Assembly: GCF_001280065.1 (NCBI RefSeq)
Contig: NZ_LGEA01000114.1
Coordinates: 62,001-126,000, forward strand
Origin: Streptomyces sp. NRRL B-1140
GTDB taxonomy: Bacteria; Actinomycetota; Actinomycetes; Streptomycetales; Streptomycetaceae
Direction: 5' to 3'
DNA length: 64,000 bases
The notes beneath the pieces were generated by a model. That model saw only the letters and a program-made list of their open reading frames with translations, was not told the origin of the DNA and did not search any database. Positions 8,811 through 17,815 of this stretch are shown here, in pieces; position 1 is the stretch's first letter, and each line of letters begins with the position of its first letter. Position numbers and translations under genes: made by a program.

Positions 8811-9129
8811 CGGGCTGGACAAGTTCGCCAACCTGCTCGTGGACTGGCCCGCCTACCTTGCCCCGTGGATCGACGACATCGTTCCCGGGAGCGCCCAGGC
8901 GGCCATGTACACGGTCGGAGTGATCGAGATCGTCGCGGGCCTGGCCGTCGCCCTCGCACCGCGCTTCGGCGGCTGGCTCGTGGCCGGCCGGCTCGCCGGG
9001 ATCATCGTCAATCTGCTGACCATCCCCGGTTACTACGACATCGCGCTGCGCGACTTCGGCCTGTTGCTCGGTGCGGTGGCCCTCGCCCGGCTCGCCCAGC
9101 GCTACAGCGGCAAGCGGCAGTCCCCGTGA
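8803..9129 (+). pseudogene. DoxX-like membrane protein lacking its N-terminus
   Basis: The frame reads FGLDKFANLLVDW and then three hydrophobic segments, ending in LARLAQRYSGKRQSP. This is the body of a small four-helix DoxX-like membrane protein. Homologues begin with a first membrane helix ending in a WFGLDKF-like motif; here the sequence before FGLDK is instead the antisense of the neighbouring regulator fragment. No plausible ribosome binding site and start lie at the junction; in-frame upstream starts would add unrelated residues. A deletion of the shared promoter and both 5' ends of a divergent pair explains both fragments. Confidence 0.6.
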
Positions 9130-9294
9130 CGGCCGGCACCGGCCACGGAAGGTGACGAGCGCGTGTGGCCACTCCATCGGCTCACCCGCCGGGTCTGATC
9201 AGGGCCGAGTGCATCGCTGGAACATCCGGCCGCGCAGCCGGCACCAGCTTCCCCCGGCGGCGCGCGGCCTTCGTCCATCTGGTGGTCCGTCCGC

Positions 9295-10152
9295 TCAGGC
9301 GGCGTCCAGCTCCGCCAGTTCCCCGGCCGTCAGGGTGAGCTCGGTGGCGGCGAGCGAGTCGCGGATGGTCCGGGGCCGGCTCGCGCCCGGGATCGGCACG
9401 ACCACCGGCGACTTGGCGAGCATCCAGGCCAGGCACACGCGCTGCGGACTCACGCCGTGCGCTTCGGCGATGCGGGCGAAGGCGGCGTGGCCCGAACCGA
9501 GTGAACCGGCTTTCGAGATCCCGCCGAGGGGGCTCCAGGGCAGGAAAGCGATCCCGAGCTCGTCGCACAGGCGCAGTTCCGGCTCGCTGGAGCGGAAGGC
9601 CGGGGAGAACTGGTTCTGCACGGAGACCAGACGCCCGCCGAGGATCTCGTTCGCCTGCCTGATCTGCTCGGGGCCGGCATTGGAGATGCCGGCCATGCGG
9701 ATCTTGCCCTCGTCCAGCAGGTCCCGGATCGCGCCGACGGACTCGGCGTAGGGGACACGCGGGTCGGGGCGGTGGAACTGGTAGAGGCCGATGGCGTCGA
9801 CGCCGAGCCGGCGCAGCGACTCCTCGCAGGCCGCCTTGAGGTGGCGGGGGCTGCCGTCGAGCGTCCAGCTGCCGTCGCCCGGGCGCAGGTGGCCCCCCTT
9901 GGTGGCGACCAGGACGTCGCCGCCGCGGTCGTGGGAGGCGAGGGCCTTGGCGATCAGGGTTTCGTTGTGACCGACCTCGTCGGCGTCGCGGTGGTAGGCG
10001 TCCGCGGTGTCGACCAGGGTCACACCGGCGTCGAGGGCGGCGTGCAGGGTGGCGAGAGAGCGTTCCTCGTCCGGTCGCCCCTCGATGGACATGGGCATCG
10101 CGCCCAGCCCGATCGCGCTGACCTCGACGTCACCGATGCGGCGGGTGTGCAT
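9295..10152 (-). CDS. Aldo/keto reductase
   Basis: This 285-residue cytoplasmic NADPH-dependent aldo/keto reductase reduces aldehydes or ketones to alcohols. It has the TIM-barrel landmarks: IGLGAMPMS near the N-terminus, DTADAYH (catalytic Asp and Tyr), the ATKGG lysine segment, YQFHRPDP with the active-site His, and the cofactor region IPGASRPRTIRDSL near the C-terminus. ATG 10152 gives the family N-terminus (MHTRRIGDVEVSAIGLG) with GAAGAAGG upstream; an extra 30 residues in the longer frame look spurious. It is divergent from the carboxylase-FAAL-PKS block, so a role in reducing that pathway's keto product is possible but unproven. Confidence 0.92.
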   Translation of the reverse strand: MHTRRIGDVEVSAIGLGAMPMSIEGRPDEERSLATLHAALDAGVTLVDTADAYHRDADEVGHNETLIAKALASHDRGGDVLVATKGGHLRPGDGSWTLDGSPRHLKAACEESLRRLGVDAIGLYQFHRPDPRVPYAESVGAIRDLLDEGKIRMAGISNAGPEQIRQANEILGGRLVSVQNQFSPAFRSSEPELRLCDELGIAFLPWSPLGGISKAGSLGSGHAAFARIAEAHGVSPQRVCLAWMLAKSPVVVPIPGASRPRTIRDSLAATELTLTAGELAELDAA

Positions 10153-10404
10153 GGGCCATGACCTTCTTCCGGCTGTCGGCGATGGTGCGCTCCAGCCTGG
10201 ACGCCGTACGGCCGGGGGTCCAATAGAAGAAGGAGAACACATTCAGCACCCCGGCCGCTGAATCACCCCCGGCCCCCGCCGGCCCTCTTGTCACACCCGG
10301 ATGAAACCCCGCGCCCGAGCACTCACCTCCCCCACACAGAACCGCGATCCCTTCGGCCCTCCCCCGCCTCGCTGCCATATTCGAGAGCCACTTCGGAGGT
10401 GGTT

Positions 10405-11979
10405 GTGAGCACAGAGGTGACACCATCCGGTCCGGGGGATACGGCGACGCGCACACCCGGCGGCACCGCGGAGCGCGTCGCCGGCCTGGAGCACCGCCGG
10501 GAGCGGGCGGTCGCCCCCGGCGGGCCACGCAGACGCGGGGAGTTCTCCGCCCGGGAGCGGATCGAACGGCTCGTGGACAAGGACTCCTTCACCGAGACCG
10601 GCCTGTTCGTCCGGGCCCGGCCCTCCGGTCCCGACTCCCGCCGCCCCTGCGGCGACGGGGTGATCACCGGGTACGGCACGGTCGACGGCCGCCGGGTGTG
10701 CGTCTTCGCCCAGGACTCCACCGTGTTCGGCGGCAGCATGGGCGAGGCCTTCGGTGAGAAGACCGTCGCCCTGATGGAGCTGGCCCTGAAGACCGGCTGC
10801 CCGGTGATCGGCCTGAACGACTCGGGCGGGGCCCGGATCCAGGAGGGGGTCGCCGCTCTCGCCCTCTACGCCGAACTGGTGCGGCGCAACGTCAAGGCGT
10901 CCGGGGTGATCCCGCAGATCTCGGTCGTCCTGGGCCCCTGCGCCGGCGGCGCCGCCTACTCCCCGGCGATCACCGACTTCACGGTCATGGTGGACGGCGC
11001 CTCGCACATGTTCGTCACCGGCCCCGACGTCATCGAGACGGTCACGGGCGAGCGCACCACCGCCGAGGAACTGGGCGGCGCCCGCACCAGCAACACCGTC
11101 AACGGCAACGCCCACTTCCTGGCCGCCGACGAGGAGGACGCCCTCGACACCGTGCGCGACCTGCTGTCGTACCTGCCGGCCAACAACCTGGAACCGCCCC
11201 CGGAGTACGCGCCCGGACACGCCCCGGCCGGTGCCGGGCTGGACGAGGTCGTCCCGGACCGGCTCGGCGAGGCCTACGACATGCGCGACATCCTGCACGC
11301 GGTCGTCGACGACGGTGAACTGCTGCCGGTGCAGGAGCTGTTCGCGCCGAACATCATCTGCGCCCTGGCCCGCGTCGAGGGCCGCTCGGTCGGCGTCGTC
11401 GCCAACCAGCCGCTGCACACCGCCGGGGTCCTCGACATCGACGCGTCCGAGAAGGCGGCGCGGTTCGTGCGGTTCTGCGACGCCTTCGGCATCCCGCTGC
11501 TGACCTTCGCCGACGTGCCCGGATACCTCTCCGGGGTACGGCAGGAACAGGCCGGTATCATCCGGCGCGGCGCGAAGCTGCTGTACGCCTACGCCGAGGC
11601 CACCGTCCCCAAGGTCACGGTCGTCGTACGCAAGGCGTACGGCGGCGGGTACGCCGTGATGGGCTCCAAGCACCTGGGCGCCGACGTCAACCTCGCCTGG
11701 CCCACCGCCCGGATCGCCGTCATGGGCGCCGAGGGGGCCGTGGGTGTCCTGCACCGGCGTGAACTCGCCGCGTCCGACGACCCCGAGGCACTGCGGGCAC
11801 GCCTGCTCGACGCGTACGAACGCACTCACGGCACCCCGTACCCCGCCGCCGAACGCGGCTATGTCGACGCCGTCATCGCTCCGCGCGAGACCCGGGAGCA
11901 GGTCTGCCGCGCCCTGCGCGCGCTGCGCGGCAAACGCGCCCCGATGCCGGAACGCCGGCACGGCAACATCCCCCTCTAA
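10405..11979 (+). CDS. Acyl-CoA carboxylase carboxyltransferase (beta) subunit, AccD/PccB type
   Basis: This 524-residue carboxyltransferase transfers CO2 from biotin to an acyl-CoA, giving malonyl-CoA or an alkylmalonyl-CoA. Both crotonase-like halves are complete: the first oxyanion region GPCAGGAAYSPAITDF, GARIQEGVAAL, and the second-half KAYGGGYAVMGSKHLGADVN. No biotin carboxylase or biotin carrier gene is nearby, so the alpha subunit must come from elsewhere, as for mycobacterial AccD4. I chose GTG 10405, which follows GGAGG by 5 nt. The FAAL gene begins 86 bp downstream on the same strand. The context suggests it supplies the carboxylated extender unit for the PKS. The acyl-chain preference cannot be read from sequence by eye. 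Confidence 0.93.
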   Translation: MSTEVTPSGPGDTATRTPGGTAERVAGLEHRRERAVAPGGPRRRGEFSARERIERLVDKDSFTETGLFVRARPSGPDSRRPCGDGVITGYGTVDGRRVCVFAQDSTVFGGSMGEAFGEKTVALMELALKTGCPVIGLNDSGGARIQEGVAALALYAELVRRNVKASGVIPQISVVLGPCAGGAAYSPAITDFTVMVDGASHMFVTGPDVIETVTGERTTAEELGGARTSNTVNGNAHFLAADEEDALDTVRDLLSYLPANNLEPPPEYAPGHAPAGAGLDEVVPDRLGEAYDMRDILHAVVDDGELLPVQELFAPNIICALARVEGRSVGVVANQPLHTAGVLDIDASEKAARFVRFCDAFGIPLLTFADVPGYLSGVRQEQAGIIRRGAKLLYAYAEATVPKVTVVVRKAYGGGYAVMGSKHLGADVNLAWPTARIAVMGAEGAVGVLHRRELAASDDPEALRARLLDAYERTHGTPYPAAERGYVDAVIAPRETREQVCRALRALRGKRAPMPERRHGNIPL

Positions 11980-12065
11980 CCCCCCTTCCCGCTGAGCGCC
12001 GCCCCCTCGGCGACTCGCCCCCTTTGCGACCCGTAGGCCGATCCGCGCCGTGAGGAGCCCGCCCG

Positions 12066-13826
12066 ATGGACAGCCGCCGCCCCCCGCTCGTTCCCGCGTG
12101 TCCCACACTGCCGGAGTACGTACGGCACTGGGCCGGGACCACCCCCGACCGCCGGGCCTTCACCTTCGTCGAACATCCGGCACCGCACTCGCGCGGCGTC
12201 CACCGCACCCTGACCTGGCGCCGCCTGGACGTGCGGGTGCGGGCGATCGCCGCACGTCTCACGGGCGCGACGGACCCCGGGGACCGGGTCGCACTGCTGT
12301 GTCCGCAGGGCACGGAGTACGTGACCGCCTTCCTCGCGACCCTGGCCGCCGGGCTGGTGGCCGTACCGCTGTACACGCCGGGCCTGCCCGGGCACGCGGA
12401 CCGGCTCGCGGGCGTCCTGGACGACGCGCGTCCCTCGGTGGTGGTGACCACCAGCAGGGTCGTGGACGAGGTGCGGGAGTTCCTCGGCGCCGACGGGCCG
12501 CGGATCGTCGTCGCGGACGAGGTGCCCGACGGCGAGGGGCGGGAGCGGCGACCGGTCGCCCCGGATCCCGGGGCGACCGCCTACCTGCAGTACACGTCCG
12601 GGTCGACCCGCGCCCCGGCCGGCGTGGAGATCACCCACGGCAACGTCGTAGCCAACGCCCGGCAGGCGCTGACCGCCTATGGCCTCGACACCCGTCTGCC
12701 GACCTGTGTGGGCTGGCTGCCGCTCTACCACGACATGGGGCTCGTGCTCAGCGTGGCGGCTCCCGTCGCGCGCGGGGCGCTGTCGGTACTGATGGACCCG
12801 GCGGCGTTCCTGCACGAGCCGGTGCGCTGGCTGCGGCTGCTCGCCGCGCACCCGAACGCCGTCAGCGCCGCCCCCAACTTCGCCTACGACTACTGCGTCG
12901 CGACCGTCACCGCAGAGCAGAAGGAGCACCTGCGGCTGGACGGGGTGACGGCGCTGATCAACGGCAGCGAGCCGGTCCGCCCGGGCACGGCCGACCGGTT
13001 CCACGCGGCGTTCGCCGACCAGGGCCTGGCGCCGGGGACGCACTGCCCGTCGTACGGGCTGGCCGAGGCCACGGTGTTCGTGTGCGCGGCCCGGCCGGGT
13101 GAGCCGCTGAGCCGGTTCGCGCTCGACCGCGACGCCCTGGCGGCCGGAAAGGCCCTGCCGGCCCGGCCCGACGATCCCCGGGCGGTGCTGCTGGCGGGCT
13201 GTGGCACTCCGGCGGGGCAGCGGGTCCGGGTGGCCGACCCGGTGTCACGGGCCCTGCTGGCGGAGGGCGAGGTCGGGGAGATCTGGGTGCAGGGGCCGAA
13301 CGTGGGCCGCGGCTACTGGAGCCGGGACCCGCGGGAGGTCTTCGCCGCGCAGTTCGCGGACGCCGCTGCCGATCCGGGGCCCTGGCTGCGCACGGGTGAC
13401 CTGGGGACGGTGCTGGAGGGGCGGCTGGTCGTCACGGGACGGCTGAAGGACCTGATCATCGTCGACGGGCGCAACCACTATCCCCAGGACGTCGAGGCGA
13501 CGGTGCAGGAGGCGCACGACGCGGTGCGCCGGGACCGGCTCGCCGCCTTCGCCGTGCCGGGGGGTGCCGGCGGCGAGTGTGCGGTCGTCGTGGCGGAGCA
13601 CACGCGGACCACGCACTCCGCCGAGCTGGACGTGGCCGCCCTGACGCGTGCCGTGCGCGGCGCCGTGTCCGCCCGGCACGGGCTGCGGCTGGCCGACGTC
13701 GTGGTGGTGGCGCCGGGGACCGTGCCACGCACCTCCAGCGGCAAGGTGTCACGGGCACTGACCCGCACCCGGTACCTGGAGGGTGCCTACGGCGGGCGGG
13801 CCCGGGCCGCGGGTGCCGCGGTATGA
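12066..13826 (+). CDS. Fatty-acyl-AMP ligase (FadD32-like)
   Basis: This 586-residue adenylate-forming enzyme of the FAAL class activates a fatty acid as acyl-AMP and loads it on an acyl carrier protein rather than on CoA. Motifs: the phosphate-binding loop LQYTSGSTRAPAGV (about 174-187), LPLYHDMGL, the SYGLAEATVFV adenine region, and the C-terminal TGDLG followed by GRLKDLIIVDGRNHYPQDVE, a signature shared with FadD32 and FAALs loading PKSs. Its stop overlaps the start of the PKS gene by 4 bp (ATGA), implying translational coupling. The N-terminal ACP of that PKS is the obvious acceptor. Start ATG 12066 gives the expected length. Confidence 0.93.
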   Translation: MDSRRPPLVPACPTLPEYVRHWAGTTPDRRAFTFVEHPAPHSRGVHRTLTWRRLDVRVRAIAARLTGATDPGDRVALLCPQGTEYVTAFLATLAAGLVAVPLYTPGLPGHADRLAGVLDDARPSVVVTTSRVVDEVREFLGADGPRIVVADEVPDGEGRERRPVAPDPGATAYLQYTSGSTRAPAGVEITHGNVVANARQALTAYGLDTRLPTCVGWLPLYHDMGLVLSVAAPVARGALSVLMDPAAFLHEPVRWLRLLAAHPNAVSAAPNFAYDYCVATVTAEQKEHLRLDGVTALINGSEPVRPGTADRFHAAFADQGLAPGTHCPSYGLAEATVFVCAARPGEPLSRFALDRDALAAGKALPARPDDPRAVLLAGCGTPAGQRVRVADPVSRALLAEGEVGEIWVQGPNVGRGYWSRDPREVFAAQFADAAADPGPWLRTGDLGTVLEGRLVVTGRLKDLIIVDGRNHYPQDVEATVQEAHDAVRRDRLAAFAVPGGAGGECAVVVAEHTRTTHSAELDVAALTRAVRGAVSARHGLRLADVVVVAPGTVPRTSSGKVSRALTRTRYLEGAYGGRARAAGAAV

Positions 13827-16800
13827 GGCGCATCGACGAGGCCGCGCTGCGCCGGATGATCGCCGATCGGGTGGCCGCCTGGAGCGGCGCATCCCCGGAC
13901 GACGTTGCGATGGACCGGCCGCTCGCCGACCTGGGCATGGCCTCGCGCGACGCCGTCGCCCTGGCCGGTGAGCTGTCCCGCGCCACCGGCCGGGAGCTGC
14001 CGACGACGCTGCTGTGGGAAGCGCCCACCGGGGAGGCCCTGCTGGCGCGGCTGTGCGAGACACCCGCCCCGGGAGACGGCGTGGCGCCGGCGTCGCGCAC
14101 CGCCGTGCCGGCCGGGACGGCCGAGCCGGTCGCGGTCGTCGGGGCCGGCTGCCGCCTGCCCGGCGGCGTGCACGGCCCGGACGACTACTGGCGGCTGCTC
14201 GGCGACGGCGTCGACGCGATCCGGCGCGTCCCGGAGGACCGCTGGCGCGACTTCACCGCGTTCCCGCCCGCCGAGGCCACTCCGTACGGCGGCTATCTGG
14301 ACGACATCGCCGGGTTCGACGCGGAGTTCTTCCGCATCACGCCGCGCGAGGCCGCCGTGATGGACCCCCAGCAGCGTCTCCTGCTGGAGGTCGTCCACGA
14401 GGCGCTCGACCATGCCGCCCTGCCGGCCGGGTCCCTGGCGGGCACGGCCACCGGCGTGTTCGTCGGCATCTCCGCACCGGAGTACGGGCAGGTGACGGGA
14501 GCCGACCCGGCGGCCGTCGACCCCTGGGCCCCGGCCGGGGGCGCGCTCGGTGTCGCCGCCGGACGGCTCGCCTACGTCCTGGACACCCGGGGGCCGAGCC
14601 TTGCCGTCGACACGGCCTGCTCCTCCTCGCTGGTCGCCGTGCACCACGCCTGCGTCAGTCTGCGCACCGGCGAGAGCGACACGGCGATCGCGGCCGGGGT
14701 CAACCTGCTGCTGTCGCCGGCCGTCACGGTCGCCTTCCACCGGGCGGGCGCCCTGGCACCGGACGGGCGCTGCAAGCCGTTCTCCGCGGCGGCCGACGGC
14801 ATCGGGCGCGGCGAGGGCTGCGCGGCGGTGATCCTGAAGCGGCTGTCGGACGCCGAGCGGGACGGCGACCGGGTCCTGGCCGTCATCCGGGCCAGCGTCG
14901 TCAACTCCGACGGCCGCTCGAACGGCCTGATGGCGCCCAGCCCGGCCGCCCAGCAGGCGTTGCTGGAACGGGCGTACGCGCAGGCCGGGCTCGCCGCGGA
15001 GCACGTCGACTATGTGGAGGCGCACGGCACGGGTACCCCGCTGGGCGACCCGATCGAGGCGGGTGCGCTCGGCGCGGTGCTCGGCGTGGGCCGGGACCCC
15101 GACCAGCCGCTGCTGCTGGGGTCCGCCAAGGGCAACCTCGGCCATCTGGAGTCGGCGGCGGGCATCGCGGGCCTGGTGAAGACCGTGCTGGCCCTGCACC
15201 ACGACACCATCCCGCCGTCCCTGCACTGCGAGCGGGGGACCTCCCTCACCGATGCCCGGCTGCGGGTGGTGACCGAGCCCGAGCCCTGGCCCCGCTACGG
15301 CGGCACGGCCGTCGCGGGAGTCTCGGGGTTCGGCTTCGGCGGCACCAACGCCCATGTGGTGCTCGAGGAGGGACCGCCCGGCCTGGTCCCGGTGCGACCG
15401 GCCGAGGAACCGGCCGCCCGCCTGCACCTGCTCTCCGACCTGGACACCGAGCGCCTCGGCGACACGGCGGGCAGGCTCGCCCGCCGGCTGCGGGAGCACC
15501 CGGCGCACCCCGCCGACGTGGCCCGGACCCTGGCGGGGCGCACGGGCCGGGGTCCCGTGCGCGCCGCCGTGGCCGCCCGCGACCGGATCGAACTGGCCGA
15601 CGCCCTGGATGCGTTGGCGTCCGGGAGGCCGGACAGCCGGGTCACGACCGGGGACCGCGACCGCGTGGGGCGCGGCCCCGTGTGGGTCTTCTCCGGGTAC
15701 GGCAGCCAGTGGCCCGGCATGGGGCGCCGACTGCTGGCGGAGGAACCCGCGTTCGCCGCCGCCGTCGAGAAACTCGACCCGCAGCTCGCCCCCGAGTGCG
15801 GCCTGTCCCTGTACGACCACCTGTCCTCGGGTGACGGGCTCGACCGTCTGGAGGTCGCCCAACCGGTGCTGTTCGGCCTTCAGCTGGCACTCGCCGAGCT
15901 GTGGCGTTCCCACGGTGTCGAGCCCGCCGGTGTCATCGGCCACTCCATGGGCGAGGTGGCGGCGGCCGTGTGCGCGGGCGCGCTGGACGTGCCGGACGGG
16001 GCGCGTGTCATCGCCGTGCGGGCCCGGCTGCTGAGCCGTCTGCAGGGCGGCGCGATGGCCGTGGTGGACCTGGACGACTCCGAACTGGACGTGCTGGCGA
16101 CGGACTTCCCGGACGTGCACGTCGCCGTGCACTCCTCCCCGCGGCAGAAGGTCGTCACGGGTGCGGAGGCCGCGGTGGCCGGGCTCGTGCGCCGACTGGA
16201 GGGGCAGGGCCGGGCGGCGAGGGCCATGCGGGTCGTCGGCGCCGGGCACTCGCCCCAGGTGGACGGGCTGCTGCCGGAGCTGCTGGAGGCGCTGTCCGGC
16301 ATCCGGGGGCGGCGGCCGCGCGTCCCGGTCCACTCCACGGTCCTCGACGACCCGCGCGGGGACTGCCTGTTCGACGCCGCGCACTGGGCGGCCAACCTGC
16401 GCAGGCCCGTGCGGCTGGACCGGGCACTCGCTTCGGCCGCAGCCGACGGCCACACGGCCTTCGTCGAGATCTCCCCTCACCCCGTGCTGACGGGACCCGT
16501 CGCGGACACCGTGCCCGGCGCCCTCACCCTGGCCACGCTGCGCCGGGACGCCGACGGGTCGGAGGCGTTCGCCGGGCAACTGGGCGCCCTGTACGCGGCG
16601 GGACAACGACTGCCCGTGCCGCCCGGGCGGGTCGTCGACCTGCCGCTGCCCCGGTGGCGGCACGTACGGCACTGGTGGACGGACCGCAGGGCCGCTCGCA
16701 CCGACCCGGCGCCGCAGGAACCTCCTGCCGCTGTGCACGAGCCCCCCTCGTCGGTCCTGACCCGTGTGACCCGCCACATCGCCGCCGTCACCGGCCACTC

Positions 16801-17794
16801 CCCCGCCCGTATCACCCCGGGCACCGCGTGGGCCGACCTCGGCCTGGACTCGCTGATGGCGGTCCGGGTGCGTACGGCGGTGGAGCGCGAGTTCGGCATC
16901 GAGCTGCCCCTGCGCGAGCTGTTCGCCGCCGTCACCGTGGAGGACGCCGTCATGCGTGTCGAGCACGCCCTGGCCCGCGGCGACACCCCGGTGCGGCCGC
17001 TGCGTGCCACCGGCTCACGGCCCCCGCTGTTCCTCGTCCACGCCGCCGGCGGCCCGGTCGGCGTCTACCGGACGCTCACCGAACTCCTCGGCGACGACCA
17101 GCCGGTGTACGGGCTGGAGCGGATCGAGGACGCCGGGAGCGTGTCCGAGAAGGCACGGCGCTACGCCGAGGCGATCGACGCCGTCCACCCCGACGGCCCG
17201 TCGGTGTTGGGCGGTTGGTCCTTCGGCGGCTTCGTCGCCCAGGAGACGGCACGTCAACTGATCGCCGCAGGGCGGGAGGTGCGGCTGGTCGTGCTCATCG
17301 ACTCGGTACGGCCCCTCCTCCGCCCGGGATCGACGCGGTCCGACCGGATCCGGGCGCACTTCGAGGGCTTCGCCCGCCACGTCGCCGACGCCTACGGCGT
17401 GCGGCTGGAGTTGCCGTACGACGAGCTCGTGGCGATGGACGACGACGCGGCCCGGATCGACGCCGTGCTGCGGGCCCTGCGGGCCGCCGCCGACGTGCCG
17501 CCCGCGGCACTGGAGCACCAGCGGGCCTCCTATCTGGACATGGGCATCGGCGAGTCGCACACCCCCGCCGCCCATGACGGGCCGGTGATCCTCTACCGGG
17601 CCACCGAACCCGCGCCGCACACCGTGCGCGACCCCGCGTACGAGCGGGACGACCCTGCGCTGGGCTGGGACGAGGTGTGCCCGCGTCTGCAGGTGGTGCC
17701 GGTGGCCGGTCACCATCTGTCGCTGCTCGATCCGCCGCACGTCGGCGAGATCGCCGCCCATCTGAGCCGGACACTCGCCGAGCCGGCCCCCTGA
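13823..17794 (+). CDS. Pks13-like condensing polyketide synthase (ACP-KS-AT-ACP-TE)
   Basis: This 1323-residue type I PKS has the domain order of mycobacterial Pks13. ACP1 spans about 5-78, with phosphopantetheine Ser41 in LGMASRDAV. The KS is about 100-520: Cys266 in DTACSSS, His401 in EAHGTGT, His441 in GNLGHLES. The AT is about 620-910: nucleophile Ser708 in GHSMGE and Arg733 exactly 25 residues later, where carboxyacyl-specific ATs, including Pks13, place a carboxylate-binding Arg. ACP2 is about 975-1050 with Ser1010 in LGLDSL. The TE is about 1065-1323 with Ser1133 in GWSFGG. No KR, DH or ER is present. I infer Claisen condensation of a FAAL-loaded acyl chain with a carboxylated acyl unit and release or transfer by the TE. 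Mycobacterial Pks13 is longer, about 1730 residues. ATG 13823 overlaps the FAAL stop. Confidence 0.93.
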   Translation: MRRIDEAALRRMIADRVAAWSGASPDDVAMDRPLADLGMASRDAVALAGELSRATGRELPTTLLWEAPTGEALLARLCETPAPGDGVAPASRTAVPAGTAEPVAVVGAGCRLPGGVHGPDDYWRLLGDGVDAIRRVPEDRWRDFTAFPPAEATPYGGYLDDIAGFDAEFFRITPREAAVMDPQQRLLLEVVHEALDHAALPAGSLAGTATGVFVGISAPEYGQVTGADPAAVDPWAPAGGALGVAAGRLAYVLDTRGPSLAVDTACSSSLVAVHHACVSLRTGESDTAIAAGVNLLLSPAVTVAFHRAGALAPDGRCKPFSAAADGIGRGEGCAAVILKRLSDAERDGDRVLAVIRASVVNSDGRSNGLMAPSPAAQQALLERAYAQAGLAAEHVDYVEAHGTGTPLGDPIEAGALGAVLGVGRDPDQPLLLGSAKGNLGHLESAAGIAGLVKTVLALHHDTIPPSLHCERGTSLTDARLRVVTEPEPWPRYGGTAVAGVSGFGFGGTNAHVVLEEGPPGLVPVRPAEEPAARLHLLSDLDTERLGDTAGRLARRLREHPAHPADVARTLAGRTGRGPVRAAVAARDRIELADALDALASGRPDSRVTTGDRDRVGRGPVWVFSGYGSQWPGMGRRLLAEEPAFAAAVEKLDPQLAPECGLSLYDHLSSGDGLDRLEVAQPVLFGLQLALAELWRSHGVEPAGVIGHSMGEVAAAVCAGALDVPDGARVIAVRARLLSRLQGGAMAVVDLDDSELDVLATDFPDVHVAVHSSPRQKVVTGAEAAVAGLVRRLEGQGRAARAMRVVGAGHSPQVDGLLPELLEALSGIRGRRPRVPVHSTVLDDPRGDCLFDAAHWAANLRRPVRLDRALASAAADGHTAFVEISPHPVLTGPVADTVPGALTLATLRRDADGSEAFAGQLGALYAAGQRLPVPPGRVVDLPLPRWRHVRHWWTDRRAARTDPAPQEPPAAVHEPPSSVLTRVTRHIAAVTGHSPARITPGTAWADLGLDSLMAVRVRTAVEREFGIELPLRELFAAVTVEDAVMRVEHALARGDTPVRPLRATGSRPPLFLVHAAGGPVGVYRTLTELLGDDQPVYGLERIEDAGSVSEKARRYAEAIDAVHPDGPSVLGGWSFGGFVAQETARQLIAAGREVRLVVLIDSVRPLLRPGSTRSDRIRAHFEGFARHVADAYGVRLELPYDELVAMDDDAARIDAVLRALRAAADVPPAALEHQRASYLDMGIGESHTPAAHDGPVILYRATEPAPHTVRDPAYERDDPALGWDEVCPRLQVVPVAGHHLSLLDPPHVGEIAAHLSRTLAEPAP

Positions 17795-17815
17795 CATGGA
17801 ACCCGAGGAGCCGTC

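Noticed and set aside
8509..9129. Intact 206-residue DoxX-like gene starting at 8509
   Set aside because: Its first 98 codons are antisense to the regulator fragment and unrelated to any DoxX N-terminus; no ribosome binding site.
13787..16966. 1059-codon open frame antisense to the PKS gene
   Set aside because: It is Gly/Arg/Val/Gln-rich with no recognisable domain and mirrors the codon bias of the PKS; long antisense frames are normal in very GC-rich DNA.
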